A DNA stretch of 64,000 bases from Streptomyces tailanensis (GCF_008386495.1 NZ_VTHJ01000002.1:237128-301127), one strand, 5' to 3'. Counted from the first letter of the stretch, positions 45,199 to 54,061 are shown. Translations and numbers: made by a program. Notes: generated by a model from the sequence alone, not told the origin.

Positions 45199-46556
45199 AC
45201 CATGCTCCGGCCGGTGGTGGCCAGCGCCTCGTCGCGCTCGGCCTTCTTCCGGACGAGGTTGCGGTAGATGGACTTGAAGTGCCGGGTCTTCCGCAACGAG
45301 AACTCCCGGTTGTAGAAGCTGCGGTAGATGCCGATCGTGCCCTCCTCCAGCTCCTCGGGGGTCATGTGCCTGGGCTGGTAGACCGCGTCGAAGACGGTGT
45401 AGTGCGACCAGGGGCGGTCGGTGAGGATCCGGCCCTCCCGCTCCATGTCGCCCCGCAGCGGTGTGCCGGGGAACGGTGTGACGCAGGAGGCCTGGATGCC
45501 GGCCAGGTAGTTGTCCTTCATGAAGGCGGCGGTCTCCTCGAAGGAGTCCTTGGTGTCGGTGTCCAGACCGAGGGTGAACGCGCCGTACACGCCGATTCCG
45601 TGGTCCTGGATGGCCTTCGTGGCCTCCACGTAGGTGCCCAGCGCCCGCAGCTTCCAGTTGCGCTCGTCGATGCCGGTCAGGGTCTCCGTCGAGACGCTCT
45701 CGAAGCCGATCAGCATCATCATGCAGCCGCTGTCATGCATCAGTTCGAGGATCTCGGGGTCCTTGTAGAAGGACACGTCGGACTGGCCGCTCCACTTGAT
45801 GCCGAGAGGGATCAGGCGCTTGAGCAGCTCCCGGGTGCGGCCCCGGTCGACCACGAAGTTGTCGTCGGAGAAGAGGACGTAGGGGTTGTCGAAGCGTTCC
45901 CGGACGAGCTCGACCTCGGCGACGACCTGGTCGACGGTCTTGTAGCCGAGCTTGTCGCGGTAGCGGATGGTGGCCGCGCAGAACCGGCAGGTGTGCGGGC
46001 AGCCGCGCGAGGTCTCCACCCACACGCTCGGGTAGTAGCGCTGCTGTGCCAGCTCCCAGCGGGGGCGCGGCGCCTGCGTCAGGTCGGCCCGGCCGCGCTG
46101 GCGGTACATCGGTTTCAGCTCGCCCTGTTCGAAGTCGTGCAGCACCTGGGGCCACAGCGCCTCCGCCTCGCCCACGCACACGGCGTCGACGTGCCGCGCC
46201 ACCTCTTTGGGGATCAGGTTGGCGTGCAGCCCGCCCGCCACCACGGGCACGCCGCGGGCACGGAAGGCGGCGGCGATCTCGTACATCCGGTCGGCCTGGG
46301 CGGTCATCCCGGTGACTGCCACCAGGTCCGCCTCGGCGTCGAAGTCGACCGGCTCGATGTTCTCGTCGATGTACCGGACGTCGTACTGGGGCGGAGTGAG
46401 CGATCCGACGATGATCAGCCCGGTGGCGAAGCCGGTCCAGGTGTAGTCGAAGAACTGGAACTCGCGGGATTCCCTCTTGAACTGCTGGTGTTTCGGGTTC
46501 CGTCCGAAGAACGTGGCCCGCGGTGATATGAGCAGGAGTTTCTTGGAGCGCGGCAT
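45195..46556 (-). CDS. B12-binding-domain radical SAM enzyme
   Basis: A 453-residue protein of the B12-dependent radical SAM class. Residues about 5-140 form a cobalamin-binding Rossmann domain (PPQYDVRYIDENIEP, VAVTGMTAQADRMYEIAAAFR, VVAGGLHANL) without a clear DxHxxG ligand motif. The radical SAM motif is CPHTCRFC (Cys 186, 190, 193), followed by GIKWSGQSDVSF and GFESVSTETL. The C-terminus resembles DUF4070-type enzymes such as hopanoid methylases. It may methylate or rearrange an unactivated carbon on the acyl chain. It starts 27 bp after the ACP gene. Confidence 0.88.
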   Translation of the reverse strand: MPRSKKLLLISPRATFFGRNPKHQQFKRESREFQFFDYTWTGFATGLIIVGSLTPPQYDVRYIDENIEPVDFDAEADLVAVTGMTAQADRMYEIAAAFRARGVPVVAGGLHANLIPKEVARHVDAVCVGEAEALWPQVLHDFEQGELKPMYRQRGRADLTQAPRPRWELAQQRYYPSVWVETSRGCPHTCRFCAATIRYRDKLGYKTVDQVVAEVELVRERFDNPYVLFSDDNFVVDRGRTRELLKRLIPLGIKWSGQSDVSFYKDPEILELMHDSGCMMMLIGFESVSTETLTGIDERNWKLRALGTYVEATKAIQDHGIGVYGAFTLGLDTDTKDSFEETAAFMKDNYLAGIQASCVTPFPGTPLRGDMEREGRILTDRPWSHYTVFDAVYQPRHMTPEELEEGTIGIYRSFYNREFSLRKTRHFKSIYRNLVRKKAERDEALATTGRSMV

Positions 46557-46583
46557 GGCTTGCTGGTCCCTCCCGGTTGTTCC

Positions 46584-46841
46584 TCAGGGTGCGGCGACGA
46601 GCCGTCGGCACGCGGCCACGAACTCACCGACGGTGTCGATGGCGAACAGTTCCTCCTCGTCGATCTCGATGCCGAGTTCGTTCTCGACCGTGACGATGAT
46701 TTCCAGCAGGACGATCGAGTCGACGTTCTGCAGTCCGCTGACGGGTGCGTCGGCACGCACGGTCTCGGGCGGCACCTTCGCGATCCGCGAGATGACACCG
46801 CACACGGTGTCGAAGATGGGGTCGTGGGTCTCGGTGGTCAT
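46584..46841 (-). CDS. acyl carrier protein
   Basis: An 85-residue carrier protein. The phosphopantetheine attachment Ser is Ser42 in VDSIVLLEIIVTVENELGIE, and the acidic helix-II sequence (DEEELFAID) is typical. It has only this one domain. It would carry the acyl intermediate for the AMP ligase, SDR and radical SAM enzyme encoded beside it. ATG 46841 overlaps the stop of the LysM gene (ATGA) and the downstream gene follows after 27 bp. Confidence 0.92.
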   Translation of the reverse strand: MTTETHDPIFDTVCGVISRIAKVPPETVRADAPVSGLQNVDSIVLLEIIVTVENELGIEIDEEELFAIDTVGEFVAACRRLVAAP

Positions 46842-47140
46842 CGCTCTCCTCCGTCCGCCGAGCGGTCTGTCGATCGGCCGTCCCGCAGCGCGAACGTCTG
46901 TCCCGCGCCGCCTCGCATGCCGCCCAGGCCGCTGGGGCGGGGCAGGTAGTCGGGTTCCGGAATGCTGATCACCAGACCTGGCCGCAGCCGGGCCGGGGCG
47001 AATCCGGGTACGTCCTTGTTGTGCTCGGCCACATCCACGTAGCGGCGCGCGTCGCCGTAGGCCAGGAAGGCGATCTCGGTGATCGTGTCCCCCTCCTGCA
47101 CCGTGTACGGGCCGCCGACCTCCGGCCGGGGGGTGCTCAT
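46838..47140 (-). CDS. small LysM-domain protein inside the acyl operon
   Basis: A 100-residue protein with one LysM domain (about 12-58: YTVQEGDTITEIAFLAYGDARRYVDVAEHN, LRPGLVISIP) and a Gly/Arg-rich tail. There is no signal peptide or membrane segment, so a peptidoglycan-binding role is not obvious; single LysM proteins also serve as structural adaptors in phage-tail-like assemblies. Its tight coupling to the ACP gene suggests a part in the pathway complex. GGGAG precedes the ATG. Confidence 0.85.
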   Translation of the reverse strand: MSTPRPEVGGPYTVQEGDTITEIAFLAYGDARRYVDVAEHNKDVPGFAPARLRPGLVISIPEPDYLPRPSGLGGMRGGAGQTFALRDGRSTDRSADGGER

Positions 47141-47162
47141 CGGTGCGCTCCCTTCTCGGTTC

Positions 47163-48812
47163 TCACACGGACGGCGCGAGCTCGCCCGACTCCAGCAGGT
47201 GCGCCGTGTGACGACGGCGAGGCTTGCCCGAACTGGTCTTCGGCAGGGCGCCCTTGGGGATGACGATCACGTCGGCGACCGGGACACCGAGACCGCGTTG
47301 CACCGCCAGCGTCACTCGCCGCGGCAGGTCGGGCGCCGCCGGGAACGAGCGCGGCTCCAGCACGATGCGTACGGCAGAGCTGTCCCCCTGATCGACGGCC
47401 AGGGCGATCACGTTGCCCGGGCGTACGCCGTCGACCTGTTCGGCGACGCGCTCGATGTCGTGCGGCTGGTGGTTGCGGCCGTTGACGATGATCAGGTCCT
47501 GGATCCGGCCGGTCACATACAGCTCCCCGTCGTGCAGGAAGCCTGTGTCCCCGGTGTGCAGCCGCCCGTCCCGCCAGGTGCGCGCGGTGAGTTCGGGGTC
47601 CTCGTGGTAGCCGCTCGCCAGGTGGCGGCCGGACACGACGATCTCGCCGACCATGCCCTCGGGCACCCGGCGGCCCTCCACGTCCACGACGTCGACCGAA
47701 GTACCGGGCAGCGGGCGGCCGTTCGACACCAACTCCAGGGTGCGCGCGGTGCCCGGCGGCGTGGGCTGTGCGACGGCCTGCCCGGCCAGCCGGTCGGCGT
47801 CGACGGTCAGGGTCGTCATGCCCTTGCCCGGCGTCGCGGCGCACACGGCGAGGGTGGCCTCAGCGAGGCCGTAGCAGGGGAAGAGGGCTTCGGCACGGAA
47901 TCCGGCGGGCTCGAACACCTCGGCGAACCGGCGCAGCGTCTGCGCGCGGACGGGCTCCGCCCCGCAGCCGGCGATCCGCCAGGCGGACAGGTCCAGGTCG
48001 CCGGGCACACCGTCCCGGACCCGCCGGGTGAGCAGCCCGTACGCGAAGTTCGGGGCGTACGAGATGGTGCCGCGCACCTCGGAGAGCAGGCGCAGGAAGC
48101 CGACCGGGTCCCTGAGGAAGTGCAGCGGCGACATGTACCAGGTGGAGGTCTGGGTCACCACCGCCACCAGGAGTTTTCCGATGAGTCCCATGTCGTGGTA
48201 CAGCGGCAGCCAGCTGACCCCGCGGTCCCGCTCGCAGTCGATCTCCAGAGCCGTGGCGAGCGCGCGGGTGTGGGCGGCGAGTGCCCGCTGGGTGACGAGG
48301 ACGCCCTTGGGGTCGGCCGTACTGCCGCTGGTGAACTGCAGCAGCGCCGGGTCGTCGGGGCCGGGCGCCGGTGGCGGCGGCCCCGGTACGGCGGCGGCCA
48401 GTTCCTGGAAGGTGCCGACGCGACAGGACAGCCCCGCGTCCTGGAGCGCGGCCACGGAGTGGTCACCGACCAGGCACACCTCGGCGCCCGCGGCCCGGCA
48501 GATCCTGGCCAGCGCCCTGACCTGCTCACTGCCCTTGCCGAAGGCCAGCGGCGGAAAGGCGGGGGCCGGCACCACTCCGGCCCGCATCGCCGACAGCAGG
48601 GTGAGGGCGAACTCCCGGATGTCCGTGGCGGCCAGCACCACCCGGTCACCGGGCCGCACCCCGAGCCCGGCCCAGCGGCGGGCCAAGTCCTCGGTGGTGC
48701 GGGCCAGTTCGGCGAAGGAGAGCGGTTCGGGGCCGGAGTCGAGAAAGGTCAGGCCCCGGCCGGGACTGTCGAGCCCGGCCAGTACGTCCGACATGGTGCA
48801 CGGTTCGGTCAC
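47163..48812 (-). CDS. fatty acyl-AMP ligase-like adenylating enzyme
   Basis: A 549-residue ANL-superfamily ligase close to fatty acyl-AMP ligases that load carboxylic acids onto carrier proteins. Motifs are LLQFTSGSTADPKGV (P-loop-like A3), WLPLYHDMGLIG (A4 region), YGLAEATL (A5), TGDTGFLHDGELYVTGRIQDLI and VNGRNHQPHDIE (A7-A8; this HPHDIE-type loop is seen in FAAL). It should activate the starter acid and pass it to the ACP. GTG 48812 follows GGAGGCAGC; a start at 48794 (MSDVLAGL) is possible. It lies 55 bp after the hotdog gene. Confidence 0.88.
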   Translation of the reverse strand: MTEPCTMSDVLAGLDSPGRGLTFLDSGPEPLSFAELARTTEDLARRWAGLGVRPGDRVVLAATDIREFALTLLSAMRAGVVPAPAFPPLAFGKGSEQVRALARICRAAGAEVCLVGDHSVAALQDAGLSCRVGTFQELAAAVPGPPPPAPGPDDPALLQFTSGSTADPKGVLVTQRALAAHTRALATALEIDCERDRGVSWLPLYHDMGLIGKLLVAVVTQTSTWYMSPLHFLRDPVGFLRLLSEVRGTISYAPNFAYGLLTRRVRDGVPGDLDLSAWRIAGCGAEPVRAQTLRRFAEVFEPAGFRAEALFPCYGLAEATLAVCAATPGKGMTTLTVDADRLAGQAVAQPTPPGTARTLELVSNGRPLPGTSVDVVDVEGRRVPEGMVGEIVVSGRHLASGYHEDPELTARTWRDGRLHTGDTGFLHDGELYVTGRIQDLIIVNGRNHQPHDIERVAEQVDGVRPGNVIALAVDQGDSSAVRIVLEPRSFPAAPDLPRRVTLAVQRGLGVPVADVIVIPKGALPKTSSGKPRRRHTAHLLESGELAPSV

Positions 48813-48867
48813 GGAGCTGCCTCCCTGGGGCGCGGTCCGGGTCCGGTGCGGGACTTTCCATGCACCC

Positions 48868-49800
48868 CTACGACTGTGCGGGCGGCGTACGGCCCTCGAC
48901 GCGGCCGAGGGCGGCCGGGCGGGGGTCGGTGCCCTCGGGGGTTCGGCGGTGCACGCCGATGACGGCGACAGTGGAGGGGGCGTTCGGCGTGCCCGACCGG
49001 TGAAAGGCGGACCGGACGACGTACTCGTCGCCGGCACTGAAAGGGGCCTTGAACAGCACCGTGACCCGCTCGGTGACATGGCCGCCGACGGCGATACCCG
49101 CATCGCGCAGCAACAGCGTCTGGTGGTTCTCCATCAGGGCGATGTATTCGCCGGTGTAGACGAACTGGTTGACGTCGGTGTGGTGCAGCCCGAAGACACC
49201 TTCGTGTTCGGCCTCCGTGCGGACCGCTTTCTCGGGCACGGCGGTCAGTGTCTCCGCGGTCGGATGCGGTTCGCTCAGCGGCTGGACGGGCAGGTGCCGC
49301 AGCTCCTCCAGTGGTTCGGAGACCATCCGCGCGGCCGGTGCCGCCTTCGGGCGCAGCATGGCGAAGACGATCCGCGCGCTCGCGCAGGGAACGGGGTCGG
49401 GATCCACCAGTTCCCGGTAGCGGCGTACGTCGCCGGTGCCAGGGGGTGAGGAGAAGGTGTGGAGCGATTCGTACCCGAGCCGGGTGAGCCGCGAGCCCAG
49501 GCCGTGGCCGGATAATTCACAGTGGCTCAATTCCACCCGGTGATGCAGGGGTCCGGCCACGGCGAGCGGCAGGAGCCCGAGCCGGAAGTCGACGGAGGAC
49601 ACCACGGTGATGACTCCCTCGGCCCGCGCCGCGGCCACGTCGATGCCGCGGGCGAACTCCTCGTAGCTCAGCCGCATGCATGAGGCGACGGCCGTCGCGG
49701 TCTTCAGGCGGAACCGCGCGTCCAGGTCGGGAAAGTCGAGGGGTGTGACACTTTCCGCCACCAGTTTCTGCGACTCCTGGGACTGTTCGGAGACGGGCAT
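48868..49800 (-). CDS. double hot-dog-fold protein (thioesterase/acyl-transfer-like), first gene of the operon
   Basis: A 310-residue protein with two hot-dog halves. The C-terminal half (about 195-300) has the active-site-like FGLHHTDVNQFVYTGEYIALMENHQTLLL and the strand VTVLFKAPFSAGDEYVV. The N-terminal half (about 25-135) is more divergent. The layout recalls acyl-ACP thioesterases and LnmK/FatA-like proteins, so it may select, release or transfer the carrier-bound acyl chain. It is the first gene of the eight-gene operon that runs to 41167. I am unsure of the exact subfamily. Confidence 0.75.
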   Translation of the reverse strand: MPVSEQSQESQKLVAESVTPLDFPDLDARFRLKTATAVASCMRLSYEEFARGIDVAAARAEGVITVVSSVDFRLGLLPLAVAGPLHHRVELSHCELSGHGLGSRLTRLGYESLHTFSSPPGTGDVRRYRELVDPDPVPCASARIVFAMLRPKAAPAARMVSEPLEELRHLPVQPLSEPHPTAETLTAVPEKAVRTEAEHEGVFGLHHTDVNQFVYTGEYIALMENHQTLLLRDAGIAVGGHVTERVTVLFKAPFSAGDEYVVRSAFHRSGTPNAPSTVAVIGVHRRTPEGTDPRPAALGRVEGRTPPAQS

Positions 49801-50226
49801 GGTGCTCCTTTTACACAGGTCGAGAGGTGGCCGAAAACAAGCACTGAGGGCCGGAAAGGCCGTGCCGCCGCTTCATTCTGCTGACCCGGCAGGTTGCTGG
49901 CTACCCCTTTGATTGGACAGCGGAGAATCCACTCCGCAAGGAAAAGGAAACGGAATCACAATTTCCGTTACCATGGGTAACCATCAACAGGCGAACGCGG
50001 ATGACACACGAGGCGCTCGATCACGACCCGTAAGCGAACGCGAGCGCAACGCACACACGACACGGGAGAGTCGGCAACCCGCCACGTCTCGGATCGTGAG
50101 ACGAGCATCCTGCTCACCTGTGAAACCGCTGTGCGCGGGCGGGCCGAAGCCCGGAGGCTGAAATGCGGCGCGCACTCATCCACATCAATGGAAAAATAGC
50201 CGACGAACTCATTTAATGCCCCGCAT
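49801..50226. promoter_or_regulatory. 426-bp intergenic region ahead of the acyl operon, with a palindrome
   Basis: No gene is seen. The GC content is visibly lower than around it (gaaaaggaaacgg, caatttccgtta). At 49967-49981 GTTACC-ATG-GGTAAC forms a 6-bp inverted repeat with a 3-nt spacer, about 170 bp from the hot-dog gene start, a plausible operator for the minus-strand operon. No regulator gene is adjacent. Confidence 0.55.
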
Positions 50227-51690
50227 TCATTTCGCCGAACTCGATCGAGTCAGGCCCGCGTAGCGGTGTGCGAGTCCGCCGGGAAGCAGGTATTCGGCCA
50301 GTAGGTTGCCGGCGCGGTGGGACGGCAAGCCCATGTCGTGCAGGAGTTCGTCCGCGCAGTGAATGTCGTAGGGGCCGAAGTCGTAGCCGCCGGATCCTGG
50401 TAGCACCTGCTCCTGCCAGGCCAGGCGAGCGTCGATGGCCTCCCGCATCTCCTGCTCGCTCCGGGTGGTGCGCAGCGTCGCACGGAAATGGCAGGTCAGC
50501 CAGTGCGCGGCGAGTTCCACGCCCATGATGTTGTTGAAGACCTGCCGGAAACCGACGAACCCGAGCCGGTCGGCGCCGGGTGGCACGATGCCTCGGTAAA
50601 GCCGCAGCCGCCCGGCGGAATCGTGCACTCGTACTCTCGGATCCAGGAACGGGAAGACTTTGTGGTGCCCCGTGGCGAACACGATGACGTCCGCCGCCAC
50701 GTCCTCACCGGTCGCCAGTCGCAGCCCCTTGTCGGTGTACGCGTCGACAGCACTGATCTTGGGGGCGATCAGGCCACGGCGGACGGCCCGCACGTAGCCG
50801 CGCGGCATCACTCCCGCGTGGGCCAGGTGGAAGGGGAGCGCGTGAGCGGGCCGCAGTTCCCTCGGCAGCCGGTACAGCCCGGTGGACAACAGCGTGTCGC
50901 GGGTGATGAGCCACCACAGGGCTCGTTTGACCCGCTCGTCGATGCGGTCGATCGGACGGACGCAGGCCGGATCGTGGTAGCGAGGCAGGAGCGCCTCACC
51001 GAGCCGGGTGAACAGGATCCACTTGTAGCCGACCAGACCGAGCAGGAACCGCTCGGGGACCATCCAGTTCACCTTGCGCTGCACGAGGGTGGCCGAGGCC
51101 GCCTCGCGTGCGGCGCGGGTGACCAGGTCCAACGCGGACTTACCGCCGCCCACGACGACCACGCGCCGACCGGCGAATGTCCCCGCCCGCACCTCGTTGG
51201 AGTGCAGCACGGTCCCGCGGAACAATTCACGCCCCGGCAGCTCGGGCAGCTGGACATGATGATGAGCCCCGGTGGCGACAACGACGTAGTCGAATGTGTC
51301 GCGTTGAACCTCCGCCGCCTCGTCGCCGGCGGGCCGAGAGTCGATCGACCAGCCGGAGGCGCCCACCCGCCCAGGACCGTCCACCGGCCGGATGGAGATC
51401 ACCTCGGTGCCGGGTCGGACGCGGTCCAGCACGCCGAAGGTCTCGGCGTACTTCTCCAGGTAGCGTTGCGTGTCCGCCGCGCCGGCGAAGTGCAGGCGGT
51501 TGGGCAGGTCCGCGAACTCGAAGATGCGGAGCGCGGACTGGTTGGCCAGCCCGTCGTAGCAGCCTCCTGATGACCAAATTCCGCCGACCTGCTGGTACTT
51601 GTCGAAGACCGTGACGTCGAAGCCGTTCTCCAGCAGCACCTTGGCGGTGACGATTCCCCCGGGGCCGGCCCCGACAACACACGCTCTCAT
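50227..51690 (-). CDS. flavin-containing monooxygenase (class B FMO/Baeyer-Villiger-like)
   Basis: A 487-residue FAD/NADPH monooxygenase. FAD-binding is CVVGAGPGGIVTAKVLLENG (start of the protein), then QQVGGIWSSGGCYDG; the NADPH motif is VVVVGGGKSALD and the late ATG motif lies in VIVFATGHHKVFPF. It would insert oxygen into a carbonyl, amine or thioether. I start at ATG 51690, which has AAGGGGAG upstream; earlier in-frame starts (51735, 51771) have poorer sites. It points in the same direction as the acyl operon 426 bp downstream and may act on its product. Divergent to the ABC operon at 52128. Confidence 0.88.
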   Translation of the reverse strand: MRACVVGAGPGGIVTAKVLLENGFDVTVFDKYQQVGGIWSSGGCYDGLANQSALRIFEFADLPNRLHFAGAADTQRYLEKYAETFGVLDRVRPGTEVISIRPVDGPGRVGASGWSIDSRPAGDEAAEVQRDTFDYVVVATGAHHHVQLPELPGRELFRGTVLHSNEVRAGTFAGRRVVVVGGGKSALDLVTRAAREAASATLVQRKVNWMVPERFLLGLVGYKWILFTRLGEALLPRYHDPACVRPIDRIDERVKRALWWLITRDTLLSTGLYRLPRELRPAHALPFHLAHAGVMPRGYVRAVRRGLIAPKISAVDAYTDKGLRLATGEDVAADVIVFATGHHKVFPFLDPRVRVHDSAGRLRLYRGIVPPGADRLGFVGFRQVFNNIMGVELAAHWLTCHFRATLRTTRSEQEMREAIDARLAWQEQVLPGSGGYDFGPYDIHCADELLHDMGLPSHRAGNLLAEYLLPGGLAHRYAGLTRSSSAK

Positions 51691-51820
51691 CAACTGCCAC
51701 TCCCCTTGGGCGATCGACGCAGCCGACTCGCTCATCGTCCCGATTGCGGACCCTTGTGGGAGTCGGCCCAACAGAACGACGACGGCTTCGACTCGCGAAC
51801 TCGCTGAGGCTCATGTACAC

Positions 51821-51840
51821 GGCATGTCATATATGACGTA
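51821..51840. promoter_or_regulatory. operator copy 1 for a GntR-type regulator (GTCATATATGAC)
   Basis: ggcatgtcatatatgacgta contains the 12-bp palindrome GTCATATATGAC, close to the GT-N-AC pattern bound by GntR/FCD regulators. A near-identical inverted copy lies at 52021-52042 and related half sites at 56814-56843, next to the GntR gene. Confidence 0.65.
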
Positions 51841-52020
51841 CGAAATGGAGCACGGCTGAACGTACGAGAGCTCCCCGGGCGTGTCAAGACGCCGACCAGC
51901 CCCCCCCCCCGGAAGCCGGAAGGGTAGGCCACAACTCCCAACGGAAGTGCGATGAATCATGCGCGCAGCGTTGACGGTGCCCCCGGACGTCTCTACGTTG
52001 CCACGCCATACGACGTACTC

Positions 52021-52042
52021 CATACGCCATATATGACATGCC
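52021..52042. promoter_or_regulatory. operator copy 2, inverted, upstream of the ABC operon
   Basis: catacgccatatatgacatgcc is the reverse complement of the site at 51821, with two changes in 20 bases. It lies about 86 bp upstream of the first permease. Between the two copies are further catacg half sites and an uninterrupted run of 11 C at 51900-51910. Confidence 0.65.
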
Positions 52043-52127
52043 GTTGAGCCATCCGACCCACCCACGGGCAGCGCTCCACGGGCGGTGCGGACGGGCGGGC
52101 CGCTCGCACGATGTCAGGAGGCTTCGC

Positions 52128-53105
52128 ATGACCGGCGCTCAGGTGCGGCCGCGCCCGGAAGGGGCGCCACCCGACAGCCGACGCTCCGCGAGTGCGCAGG
52201 AGGCCGATCGGGCACGCAGGCGGCGACGACGCAGAGAGGCGCTCACCGCGTACCTCTTCCTGGCGCCGTGGTTCGGCGGGCTGCTGTTCATCACCGCGGG
52301 GCCGTTGCTGGCCTCGCTGTACCTGTCGTTCACCGACTACAGCCTCATCGGGGGCTCCGACTGGATCGGCCTGAGCAACTACACCCGGATGTTCACCGAC
52401 GACCCGCGGTTCCTGAAGGCGCTGCAGAACACCACGATCTACGTCTTCGTCTCGGTGCCCCTGCAACTGGCCTTCGCGCTGCTGCTGGCGCTGCTGCTGG
52501 ACCGGGGCGTGCGAGGGCTCGCCATCTACCGCTCGGTGTACTACCTGCCCTCGCTGCTCGGCAGCAGCGTGGCCATCGCCATTCTGTGGCGGAAGGTATT
52601 CGGGGACGACGGCCTCGTCAACCACTTCCTCGGCCTGTTCGGCGTCGACGGACGCAGCTGGATCGGCGATCCGTCCACCGCGCTGGGGACGCTCATCGTG
52701 CTGAACGTGTGGACCTTCGGCTCACCCATGGTGATCTTCCTGGCCGGTCTGCGGCAGATCCCGGCCAGCTACTACGAGGCGGCCGGCATCGACGGGGCGG
52801 GCAGGGTGCGGCAGTTCTTCCACATCACGGTGCCGCTGCTGACCCCCATCATCTTCTTCAACCTGATTCTGCAGCTGATCGGCGCCTTCCAGTCCTTCAC
52901 CCAGGCGTTCGTGGTCAGCGGCGGAAACGGAAGCCCCTCGGACTCGACGCTCTTCTACACGATGTACATGTACACCAAAGGCTTCAACTCCTTCGAGATG
53001 GGCTACGCGTCGGCGATGGCCTGGTTCCTGGTGGTCATCATCGCCTGCCTGACCGCACTGAACTTCCTGATGTCGAAGTATTGGGTGTTCTACAGTGACA
53101 ACTGA
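52128..53105 (+). CDS. carbohydrate ABC transporter permease (MalF/UgpA type)
   Basis: A 325-residue CUT1 permease with an Arg-rich cytosolic N-terminus, six hydrophobic segments and the EAA loop (SYYEAAGIDGAGRVRQFFHITVPLL, about 217-241). ATG 52128 follows AGGAGG at ideal spacing. The second permease starts 11 bp before its stop. It is the first gene of an operon that includes the binding protein and an oxidoreductase, controlled probably by the GntR protein at 56870. Confidence 0.92.
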   Translation: MTGAQVRPRPEGAPPDSRRSASAQEADRARRRRRRREALTAYLFLAPWFGGLLFITAGPLLASLYLSFTDYSLIGGSDWIGLSNYTRMFTDDPRFLKALQNTTIYVFVSVPLQLAFALLLALLLDRGVRGLAIYRSVYYLPSLLGSSVAIAILWRKVFGDDGLVNHFLGLFGVDGRSWIGDPSTALGTLIVLNVWTFGSPMVIFLAGLRQIPASYYEAAGIDGAGRVRQFFHITVPLLTPIIFFNLILQLIGAFQSFTQAFVVSGGNGSPSDSTLFYTMYMYTKGFNSFEMGYASAMAWFLVVIIACLTALNFLMSKYWVFYSDN

Positions 53106-53997
53106 GGTGAAGACCGACAGCACCACCCGGGCCGGGCTGAACGACACAGTGCTGGCCAGGGCTCTGCTCGCGCTGCGAGGGAAGAAGCTCCTGATCCACC
53201 TCGGCCTGATCCTCTTCGGCCTGGTGATGCTCTACCCGCTGCTGTGGATGATCTCCAGCTCCCTCAAACCGGAGGGGCTCATCTTCCGCGAGCAGGGGCT
53301 GATCCCCACCAGCGTCACCGGGCAGAACTTCGCCGACGGCTGGAACGCGCTGAGCAGCCCCTTCAGCCACTACCTGCTCAACTCACTGATCATCACGGGC
53401 GGAGCCGTACTGGGGAACCTGACGGCCTGCTCCCTGGCCGCGTACGCCTTCGCGCGCATGGAGTTCCCGCTGAAGCGCTTCTGGTTCGCGCTCATGCTGG
53501 GCTCCATCATGCTGCCGTTGCAGGTGGTGATCGTGCCGCAATACATCCTCTTCAAGCAGCTGGACTGGATCAACACGTTCTATCCGCTGATCGTCCCGAA
53601 GTTCCTCGCCACCGACGCCTTCTTCGTCTTCCTGATGGTGCAGTTCATCCGGACGCTGCCGCGCGATCTGGACGAGGCGGCGCGGATCGACGGGGCCGGC
53701 CACTGGCGGATCTTCAGCCGGATCATCATTCCGCTGTCGCTGCCGGCGCTGGCCACCACCGCCATCTTCACCTTCATCTGGACCTGGAACGACTTCCTCA
53801 GCCAGCTGATCTTCCTGACCGACCCGGACAAGCACACCGTGCCGGTGGCCCTGCGCACCTTCCTCGACTCGACGGGCCAGTCCGCCTGGGGGCCGATGTT
53901 CGCGATGTCGGTGCTCTCCCTCGGCCCCATCTTCGGCTTCTTCCTGGCGGGCCAGAAATACCTGGTCCGCGGGGTCGCCATCACCGGCCTGAAATAG
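53095..53997 (+). CDS. carbohydrate ABC transporter permease (MalG type)
   Basis: A 300-residue permease with six hydrophobic segments, SSLKPEG at the start of the periplasmic-like loop, and the EAA loop (DLDEAARIDGAGHWRIFSRIIIPLS, about 196-220). It ends with KYLVRGVAITGLK, as is usual for MalG proteins. It overlaps the first permease by 11 bp, so they are coupled. No ATPase lies in the operon. Confidence 0.92.
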   Translation: MTTEVKTDSTTRAGLNDTVLARALLALRGKKLLIHLGLILFGLVMLYPLLWMISSSLKPEGLIFREQGLIPTSVTGQNFADGWNALSSPFSHYLLNSLIITGGAVLGNLTACSLAAYAFARMEFPLKRFWFALMLGSIMLPLQVVIVPQYILFKQLDWINTFYPLIVPKFLATDAFFVFLMVQFIRTLPRDLDEAARIDGAGHWRIFSRIIIPLSLPALATTAIFTFIWTWNDFLSQLIFLTDPDKHTVPVALRTFLDSTGQSAWGPMFAMSVLSLGPIFGFFLAGQKYLVRGVAITGLK

Positions 53998-54061
53998 CCC
54001 TGGAGCAGCCCGTCTTCCCCACCGATCTCGAACCGACGGAACGTACCGAAGGAGAGATTCC

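Noticed and set aside
48868..49800. AfsA-type gamma-butyrolactone synthase
   Set aside because: The hot-dog motif (HTDVNQFVYTGEY) and the context fit thioesterase or acyl-transfer types; the AfsA signature was not found.
51900..51910. Run of 11 C between the two GntR-type operators as a phase-variable promoter
   Set aside because: The tract lies over 200 bp from either start codon, and a single sequence cannot show variation. It may be only a sequencing problem spot.
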